A stretch of DNA of 6,974 bases from Deltaproteobacteria bacterium (lineage in GTDB: Bacteria > Desulfobacterota > Syntrophia > Syntrophales > Fen-1087), in NCBI GenBank assembly GCA_026388595.1, contig JAPLJM010000020.1:1-6974 (forward strand), given 5' to 3'. The translations under genes were made by a program, and so were the position numbers. The notes under the pieces were generated by a model that saw only the letters and a list, made by a program, of their open reading frames with translations, was not told the DNA's origin and made no database searches. Numbering within the stretch: the stretch's first letter is position 1; every line of letters starts with the position of its first letter. This document shows positions 1 through 5,132 of the stretch, in pieces.

Positions 1-687
1 CGTCAGGGCTTTGATGCTGATCCGTATCCCCTGACTCTCCGCCACATCGATCATATTGACGGCGACGATCACGGGAGGTCCGAGCAGGAGCAGCTCCGAC
101 AAGAGATAGATGCTCCTCTCCAGGGCGGCGGCATTGACCAGGAGGATGATGACATCGGGATGTTCCAACAGGATAAAATCCCTGGCAATCCGTTCTTCCG
201 CAGAAAAGGCTGTCAGGCTGTACGTCCCCGGCAGATCGACGATCCGCATCACCATATCGTCACAGACGTGGGCGCCTTCCTTCTTTTCCACCGTCTTTCC
301 CGGCCAGTTGCCCACATGCTGCGAAAGCCCCATCAGAATATTAAAAACTGTTGATTTGCCCACATTGGGCTGGTCTGCGAGGGCGACCAGGAGTTGTTTG
401 GTTTCCTGCTTTTCATCGCCGGCGCCGCATTGCAGAGATTCGGTCCGGCAAACGAATATCTTTTCCACTTCCCCGCTGCCAAGCGCCACCCGTGTGTCCG
501 CCGCCTGGACGATCATCAGCTCTCCGCCGCTGCGGAGGACCCTGATTCTCATATTCAAGGCCATCCCCAACCCCGCCAGCCGGCTCGACAATTCCCGCCC
601 CCCGGTCAGCGAATGGATAATGCCTTCATCACCTTCCCGCAGATCAGAAAGAGGAATCAATGTTTCATTTGGCGATAGAATGTCCAT
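1..687 (-). CDS. feoB: FeoA-FeoB fusion, ferrous iron transport GTPase (partial, N-terminal 229 residues)
   Basis: The reverse strand is open from ATG at 687 to the window edge with no stop (229 codons). Residues about 10-80 match the FeoA SH3-like domain: a Gly-Gly pair at 29-30, then RLAGLGM, and an ALGSGE segment near 68-73. From about 99 the FeoB G domain begins: G1 DQPNVGKS at 105-112, the QHVGNWPG and TVEKKEG segments at 123-138, G3 DLPG at 151-154, the TYSLTAFSAEERIARDF block at 155-171, and G4 NMID at 211-214. FeoB is the inner-membrane Fe(II) permease and FeoA is its usual small partner, here fused in front. The C-terminal membrane domain lies beyond the left edge. An oddity is Asp105 where G1 normally has its first glycine. 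The start is chosen because FeoA homology begins a few residues later; the Shine-Dalgarno is weak (a GCAGGG about 8 bases upstream). It is divergent from the formate dehydrogenase genes. The family is certain; full-length integrity cannot be judged. Confidence 0.9.
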   Translation of the reverse strand, partial: MDILSPNETLIPLSDLREGDEGIIHSLTGGRELSSRLAGLGMALNMRIRVLRSGGELMIVQAADTRVALGSGEVEKIFVCRTESLQCGAGDEKQETKQLLVALADQPNVGKSTVFNILMGLSQHVGNWPGKTVEKKEGAHVCDDMVMRIVDLPGTYSLTAFSAEERIARDFILLEHPDVIILLVNAAALERSIYLLSELLLLGPPVIVAVNMIDVAESQGIRISIKALT

Positions 688-729
688 AGAAAAGCCCTGC
701 TCATTTTTACGCTTGATACAGGATTGCCA

Positions 730-756
730 ATTATAGAAGAACGAAGAAATAATCAA
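730..756 (-). promoter_or_regulatory. Sigma-70-type promoter for feoAB
   Basis: Read on the minus strand, a perfect TATAAT (730-735) is preceded by TTGATT (751-756) with a 15-base spacer, slightly shorter than the ideal 17. A transcript would start near 722-724, leaving a leader of about 35 bases before the feoAB ATG at 687. No convincing Fur box was seen nearby. The motif match is direct; activity is inferred. Confidence 0.5.
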
Positions 757-826
757 TGGTTATTTCATGATTGCCATCAAGTGAATGTCTCTCTGTGGAA
801 GGGGCATAAAATAGGACAAAATCCGA

Positions 827-876
827 TTGACAAAATATCCGAATTGTAGCATGAGCATGGCTCATTCTTTATGAGC
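827..876 (+). promoter_or_regulatory. Candidate promoter and operator region of the formate dehydrogenase genes
   Basis: A perfect TTGACA -35 box lies at 827-832, but no good -10 box follows at 16-18 bases; the nearest candidate, TAGCAT at 847-852, gives a 14-base spacer. Where a -10 would sit there is an inverted repeat, ATGAGC (851-856), ATG, GCTCAT (860-865). A third copy of ATGAGC follows at 871-876, exactly 20 bases after the first, about two helical turns. A poor core promoter with a dyad over it suggests activator- or repressor-controlled expression. This is inference from layout only; no known regulator consensus was recognised and no sigma-54 -24/-12 pair was found. Confidence 0.35.
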
Positions 877-893
877 GTAAATGACCTGATGGA

Positions 894-898
894 AGGAG
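894..898 (+). promoter_or_regulatory. Ribosome binding site of the [2Fe-2S] subunit gene
   Basis: AGGAG is centred about 9 bases upstream of the ATG at 905, with a 6-base spacer. This strong site fixes the start of the first formate dehydrogenase reading frame, and it is the only strong Shine-Dalgarno for the whole two-frame unit. Confidence 0.8.
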
Positions 899-904
899 AT
901 CGAT

Positions 905-1198
905 ATGAACGATAAAAAGGTTATGATAAAGATCGACGGACTTGACATAGAGGCCAATCCAGGACAAACGATCCTGGGCGCGGCCCAGGAAAACGGAATT
1001 TATATTCCGACCCTGTGCCATTATGGCAAAACGACCAATGTCGGTGCCTGCCGGGTCTGTGTCGTCGAAGTGAAAGGCGCCCGATCGCTGGTGGCCTCCT
1101 GCTGCATGCCGGTCAGCCCCGGCATGGAGATCAGAACGGATACCAAGGCCGTCCGCGATGCGCAGCGGTTGATTGTGGAGCTCCTCCAAATACCATGA
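905..1198 (+). CDS. [2Fe-2S] ferredoxin-like N-terminal part of formate dehydrogenase
   Basis: This 97-residue protein is equivalent to the N-terminal [2Fe-2S] domain of NuoG-like formate dehydrogenase alpha subunits. The cluster ligands are visible: Cys38, Cys49, Cys52 and Cys66 (Cx10CxxCx13C), with the family segments GACRVCVVEV at 47-56 and ASCCMPV at 64-70. The domain passes electrons between the catalytic subunit and a diaphorase or hydrogenase partner. The frame ends at TGA 1196-1198, directly after the VELL segment where the family normally continues into a His-Cys [4Fe-4S] segment. The next frame starts inside this stop (ATGA), in the -1 frame. It may be a true separate electron-transfer subunit, or the front half of a gene broken by a deletion and frameshift. 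One extra A in the AAA run at 1188-1190 would fuse both frames seamlessly. The TGA here is not a Sec codon, because reading on gives no homologous sequence. Confidence 0.85.
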   Translation: MNDKKVMIKIDGLDIEANPGQTILGAAQENGIYIPTLCHYGKTTNVGACRVCVVEVKGARSLVASCCMPVSPGMEIRTDTKAVRDAQRLIVELLQIP

Positions 1199-3480
1199 TT
1201 GCACGCGATCTCAACAAATGCATCCTCTGCGGCCGCTGCGTCCGCGCCTGCAACGAAATCCAGGTCAACGAAATTCTTGATTTCTCCATGCGCGGCTCCC
1301 ATGCCAAGGTGGGTCCCGCCTTTGACAGCGACTATATCAGCTCGGAATGTTACTTCTGCGGAGAGTGCGCTGATGTATGCCCGGTGGGCGCCATCACTTT
1401 CCATCAGGCCCGTTTCGCCGGTCGTCCCTGGGAGATCCGGAAAGTCCGGACCACCTGCACTTACTGCGGCGTGGGTTGCCAGATGGATCTCAATGTTTAT
1501 CAGGACAAAGTCGTTAAAGTCACCGGCAACCGGAGCTATGGCGAGCCCAATGAGGGCAGCCTCTGCGTAAAGGGCCGTTTCGGCGTCGATTTCATGAATC
1601 ATCCGGACCGTCTCAAGACGCCCCTGATTCGGAAAAACGGAGAACTGGTGGAAGCGGGATGGGACGAGGCCCTGGATTACATCGCCGGCAAGTTCAAGAC
1701 CATCCGGGATCAGGATGGACCGGACGCCCTGGCCGGACTGTCCTCGGCGCGCTGCACCAACGAGGAAAACTACCTTTTCCAGAAATTCATGCGGGCGGTG
1801 ATCGGCACCAACAACGTGGATCACTGCGCCCGTCTCTGACACTCCGTGACGGTGGCCGGTCTGGCCGCCGCATTCGGCAGTGGCGCAATGACCAATGCGA
1901 TTTCTGAAATCGAATCGACCGATCTGATTCTCGTCTCGGGCAGCAACACCACGGAGAACCATCCCATTGTGGCGATGAAGATCAAGCGGGCCGTCCGCCA
2001 GCGTGGCGCCAAACTGATCGTCATCGACCCCCGGGAGATCGATCTCGTCAAATACGCCGACCTCTGGCTGCGCCAGAAACCCGGCACCGACGTGGCCGTC
2101 CTGAACGGCCTGATGCATGTGATCATCCAGGAAAACCTCTATGCAAAAGAATATGTGGAAAATCGCACAGAAGGATTTGAAGCGCTGAAGCAGGCCGTCG
2201 CGAAATACACCCCTGACCATGTCGAAAAGATCTCCGGTGTTCCGGCCGAAGATCTCAAGACAGCCGCCCGTATGTACGCCCGGGCCAACCGCGCCGCCCT
2301 CCTTTATGCCATGGGCATGACGCAGCACATTTCCGGTACGGATAATGTGAAGTCCTGCGCCAACCTGGCCATGCTCTGCGGCAATGTGGGCATCGAAGGC
2401 GGCGGCGTCAATCCGCTGCGGGGCCAGAACAACGTCCAGGGAGCCTGCGACATGGGGGCCCTGCCCAACGTTTTCCCGGCCTATCAACAGGTCGCCAGCG
2501 ATGAAGCCAGGGCGAAATTCACGGAGGCCTGGAGCAGTTGCAATGCGGTCTCCCTCTCATCGAAACCGGGGTTGACCGTTGTCGAAATGATGAACGCCGC
2601 CCACGCCGGAAAAATTAAAGGCCTCTACATCATGGGCGAAAATCCCATGCTCAGTGACCCCGATCTGACCCATGTGGAAGCATCGCTGAAGCACCTGGAC
2701 ATTCTGGTGGTTCAGGACATCTTTCTGACGGAGACGGCCAGGCTTGCGCATGTCGTGCTGCCCTCCGCCTGCTTTGCTGAAAAGGACGGAACCTTCACCA
2801 ATACGGAACGGCGTGTGCAGCGGGTCCGGAAGGCCGTTTCAGCCCCCGGGCTGGCCAAGGCAGACTGGGAGAGCATTGCCGACCTGTCCGGACGGATGGG
2901 TTATCCCATGGATTATGCCTCTGCAGAAGAGATCATGAATGAAATCTGCAAGGTCACGCCCAGCTACGGCGGGATTACCTACGAACGGATCGACAAGGAA
3001 GGGCTGCAATGGCCCTGCCCCAACCCAACCCATCCGGGAACAAAGTTCCTGCATAAGGACCGCTTCAGCCGGGGCCTGGGACTCTTCCATGCCATTGAAT
3101 TCATCCCGCCGGCGGAACTTCCCGACGAGTCCTATCCCATGATTCTCTCCACCGGCCGGGTCCTTTATCACTACCATACAGGTACGATGACCCGCCTGTC
3201 CAAGGGTCCCTCCGAACGATGTCCGGAAAGTCTCATCGAGATCAATCCGTCCGATGCCTGTCGTCTGGGCATCGAAAACGGGCGATCCGTAAAAGTCACC
3301 TCCCGTCGCGGCGCTGTGACCGCCAAGGCCCATCTGACGGAGCGCTCTGCAGAGGGGACGATCTTCATGAATTTCCATTTCCATGAAGCGGCGGTCAATC
3401 TGCTGACCAACCCGGCGCTGGACCCCATCGGCAAGATTCCCGAGTACAAAGTCTGCGCCGTTAAGGTCGAAGCGGCATAA
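1195..3480 (+). CDS. fdhA: Formate dehydrogenase catalytic (alpha) subunit, selenocysteine-containing
   Basis: This molybdopterin oxidoreductase has 761 residues when TGA at 1837-1839 is read as Sec215. It interconverts formate and CO2 plus two electrons at a Mo or W bis-pterin centre. Order of domains: two [4Fe-4S] ferredoxin clusters (Cys9/12/15/19 and Cys52/55/58/62); the catalytic-domain [4Fe-4S] site (Cys88, 91, 95, 124, with Lys126 in CVKG); Sec215-His216 after DHCARL; Arg409 in NPLRGQNNVQGACDMG, the counterpart of E. coli FdhF Arg333; and the dinucleotide-binding C-terminal domain from about 647, including TGRVLYHYHTGTMTR. No Tat signal is seen, so it is probably cytoplasmic. ATG at 1195 is chosen because homology (IARDLNKCILCGRC) begins at once. 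It overlaps the upstream stop as ATGA, and the only nearby SD-like GGAG is 14 bases away, suggesting coupled translation. The His-Cys cluster segment usual between the [2Fe-2S] and ferredoxin domains is absent. No NuoE/F-like partner gene follows. Confidence 0.93.
1837..1839 (+). other. Selenocysteine (UGA) codon
   Basis: The TGA is in frame with family homology on both sides: DHCARL before it, and HSVTVAGLAAAFGSGAMTNA after it. This is the position of the metal-binding Sec or Cys in formate dehydrogenases. A SECIS hairpin starts 10 bases downstream. It is a recoded codon, not a nonsense mutation, and implies that the host has selA, selB, selC and selD. Confidence 0.96.
1837..1870 (+). promoter_or_regulatory. 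Bacterial SECIS element in fdhA
   Basis: Just after the UGA, C1850 plus GGUGGCC (1851-1857) pairs with GGCCGCC (1863-1869) plus G1870. This gives an 8-bp stem with one U-G wobble (U1853-G1867), closed by a five-base loop GGUCU (1858-1862). From memory, the E. coli fdhF SECIS has the same GGUCU loop, also 18 bases after the UGA, with a functionally important U at the position matching U1853. SelB binds this hairpin to deliver Sec-tRNA. The hairpin is read directly; SelB recognition is inferred from the match. Confidence 0.9.
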
Positions 3481-3507
3481 GCAATAAAGGGATCATCATC
3501 AGAGGAT

Positions 3508-3548
3508 AAAAAAAGAAGGCGGACCGGAAACGGCCCGCCTTCTTTTTT
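3508..3548. terminator. Bidirectional Rho-independent terminator between fdhA and the MFS gene
   Basis: A GC-rich stem GAAGGCGG/CCGCCTTC (3515-3522 with 3535-3542), one A-C mismatch and CCG/CGG are closed by a GAAA tetraloop (3527-3530). A run of A on the left (3508-3514) and of T on the right (3543-3548) lets it work in both directions. It sits 27 bases after the fdhA stop and 49 bases after the stop of the convergent transporter gene, so it ends both transcripts and insulates them. It also means that no further subunit is co-transcribed downstream of fdhA. Confidence 0.9.
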
Positions 3549-3597
3549 CAGCACATTCGCTTGACTTTTTTAGCCTTTTACTTTGCCCGTGCTCCGT

Positions 3598-4845
3598 TTA
3601 CTTCGTTCTGTAATGGGACACGTGCTGGGGCCGCTTGAACATAAAGGCCACCACGAACCCGGCGCACAGCAGGGCGGCCGCCGTCCAAAGGGCCGGCTGG
3701 ACCGTAAACTTGGCGAAGACCAAACCGCCGATGACGCCCGCAGCGCCCCAGGCAGTCAGGACAAAGCCGTAAACCTTGCCGATGTAAGTGGGGCCGAAGG
3801 AGTCGGCCGCGAAGGCCGGCATCACCGCAAAACCGCCGCCGAGGCAGGAAAGGAGGTAGCAGGCGATGACGGTGAATATCAGCGTGCTGGTGACCGCGGG
3901 GAGGTAGAAGTAGAGGGCCGCCTGGGTGGCAAACATGACCAGGAAGACATTCTTGCGGCCGATCTTGTCGGATACGGCCGCCCAGAAGAGGCGCCCCAGA
4001 CCGTTGAAAATCGAGGCCATCGCGAGGACCCCGCCACCGAGAATCGCAAGCTGTGCGGGATCGCTAATCCCCTGGGCAACCCGGAACACATCCTGCGCCA
4101 TGGGGGAGAGTTTGGAGATAAGCCCCATGCCGGCGCTCACGTTCAGGAACAGCATACCCCAGATCATGTACCATTGAGGTGTCTTTTTCGCCTCATCCCA
4201 ACTGAAGGAGTCGGCGGCGGAGACCGTCGATGCCGACGGTGTGAAGCCGTCCGGGAGCCAGCCGGCAGGAGGATTTCGAAGCACCATGGCTGCCAGGCCG
4301 TTCGCGACAAGGTACACAGCGCCGAGAACAAAGAAGGCATTGGCAACGCCGATATTGAGAATCAGGCCGGGGACGATTTTGCCGATGAAGAAGGCGCCGA
4401 GCCCAAAGCCCATGACTGCAAGGCCCGTGATGAGCCCGCGTTTGTCGGGGAACCAACGGATCAGTGTTGCGATGGGCACCACATAGGCCAGGCCGTTACC
4501 GATGCCGGCGATGACGCCATAACCGATGTACAGGAGCCAGATGCTGCCAATCTTGAGGGCCACACCACCCAGCAGAACGCCGATACCATAGAGGATAACG
4601 CCGGTCGTCGCCGCAAACTTCGGCCCTTTTTTATCCACCAATATCCCGCCGAAGGCGGCGGAAACACCGATCGTGCCGATAATAATCATGAAGACCACCG
4701 CCACTTCCGCCTGTGTCCAATTGTGGGCGGCCATGACCGGTTTCACGAAGACCGACCAGGCATAAACGGTACCCAGTACTAACTGGATAACGACCCCGGC
4801 GCAGGCGATCAGCCATCTTTTTGACATCAAATTTTCATTACTCAT
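3598..4845 (-). CDS. OFA-family MFS carrier (oxalate/formate antiporter-like)
   Basis: This 415-residue inner-membrane protein has about 12 hydrophobic helices in two bundles split by a polar loop at about 190-222. OFA-family marks are: VYAWSVFVKP at 27-36; the loop 2-3 motif DKKGPK at 71-76; RWFPDKRG at 130-137; NPPAGWLP at 191-198 just after TM6; NGLGRLFW at 281-288; SDKIGRKN at 292-299; and YGFVLTAWG at 359-367. Aligned from memory to Oxalobacter OxlT, Arg285 matches the substrate-binding Arg272, but Trp366 replaces the essential Lys355. A monocarboxylate is therefore more likely than oxalate; formate is attractive given the adjacent fdhA but unproven. The start is fixed by GGAGG four bases upstream. 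It is a single-gene unit, convergent with fdhA and divergent from the cyclase gene. The family call is firm; the substrate is not. Confidence 0.88.
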   Translation of the reverse strand: MSNENLMSKRWLIACAGVVIQLVLGTVYAWSVFVKPVMAAHNWTQAEVAVVFMIIIGTIGVSAAFGGILVDKKGPKFAATTGVILYGIGVLLGGVALKIGSIWLLYIGYGVIAGIGNGLAYVVPIATLIRWFPDKRGLITGLAVMGFGLGAFFIGKIVPGLILNIGVANAFFVLGAVYLVANGLAAMVLRNPPAGWLPDGFTPSASTVSAADSFSWDEAKKTPQWYMIWGMLFLNVSAGMGLISKLSPMAQDVFRVAQGISDPAQLAILGGGVLAMASIFNGLGRLFWAAVSDKIGRKNVFLVMFATQAALYFYLPAVTSTLIFTVIACYLLSCLGGGFAVMPAFAADSFGPTYIGKVYGFVLTAWGAAGVIGGLVFAKFTVQPALWTAAALLCAGFVVAFMFKRPQHVSHYRTK

Positions 4846-4849
4846 AGAA

Positions 4850-4854
4850 CCTCC
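4850..4854 (-). promoter_or_regulatory. Ribosome binding site of the MFS gene
   Basis: GGAGG on the minus strand lies four bases before the ATG at 4845. It supports that start over the internal Met7, which has no such site. Confidence 0.8.
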
Positions 4855-4868
4855 ATATAATTTATTTG

Positions 4869-4891
4869 AGCAGTTCGATCCTGCTTTTTTT
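4869..4891 (+). repeat. Short inverted repeat followed by a T run
   Basis: AGCAG (4869-4873) and CTGCT (4881-4885) flank a seven-base spacer and run into seven T (4885-4891) on the plus strand. As RNA this is a weak five-pair terminator-like hairpin. No plus-strand gene ends here, so it is more likely part of the MFS leader or an operator. Low confidence in function. Confidence 0.3.
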
Positions 4892-4912
4892 CATTCTTCG
4901 ATGAATTGTCAC

Positions 4913-4937
4913 GATCAGGGCATCCCCCTGCCTGATC
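4913..4937. repeat. Inverted repeat upstream of the MFS gene
   Basis: GATCAGGGCA (4913-4922) and TGCCTGATC (4929-4937) pair over nine bases with a single bulged G, around the spacer TCCCCC. It lies 68 bases upstream of the transporter start in the divergent gap of 4846-5132. It could be a regulator-binding dyad or a leader hairpin; there is no T run, so it is not a terminator. The rest of this 287-base gap is AT-rich, with a weak A/T hairpin at 5021-5036. I found no confident promoter for either flanking gene. Confidence 0.4.
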
Positions 4938-5132
4938 AGATTGGGGCTTCGTTATCACAGAATCTTTTTTTATTCCACAATATTTCGGTGAGTAAAATGT
5001 TTGATCTATTCGTGAAGGGCAAAAAGAGGTCTTTTTCTTTTTTTGCGATGCTCTCTTGATTAGTCCTTGTAATATTGAATAAAAATGCTTAGTATCAAAT
5101 GTCTTGCAATGCCATGACGATAAGGACTATCA

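Noticed and set aside
110..736. A 208-codon plus-strand frame over the feoAB region
   Set aside because: It is antisense to clear FeoA and FeoB motifs and covers the feoAB promoter; its translation resembles no protein.
1015..1197. An upstream start at 1015 for the catalytic subunit
   Set aside because: In that frame, 1015-1190 translates to non-homologous sequence overlapping the real [2Fe-2S] domain; homology begins only at 1195.
1196..1198. The first TGA as a second selenocysteine codon
   Set aside because: Reading on in that frame gives non-homologous sequence; the family homology continues in the -1 frame, and no SECIS-like hairpin follows at the right distance.
1837..1839. Nonsense mutation making fdhA a pseudogene
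   Set aside because: The SECIS hairpin and the exact catalytic position mark it as a selenocysteine codon.
1021..2487. A 488-codon open frame on the minus strand opposite fdhA
   Set aside because: It lies entirely opposite strongly conserved formate dehydrogenase sequence, has no ribosome binding site or recognisable domain, and is the usual mirror frame of a GC-rich gene.
3583..4782. A 399-codon open frame on the plus strand opposite the MFS gene
   Set aside because: The translation is highly polar, His/Gly/Asp-rich and low in complexity, the expected mirror of a hydrophobic transporter; the minus-strand frame has family motifs and a good ribosome binding site.
4981..5132. A sigma-70 promoter for the cyclase gene (TTGATT at 5056, AATAAA-like -10, or TAATAT at 5070)
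   Set aside because: No -35/-10 pair has both acceptable boxes and spacing in this AT-rich stretch, so any choice would be arbitrary.
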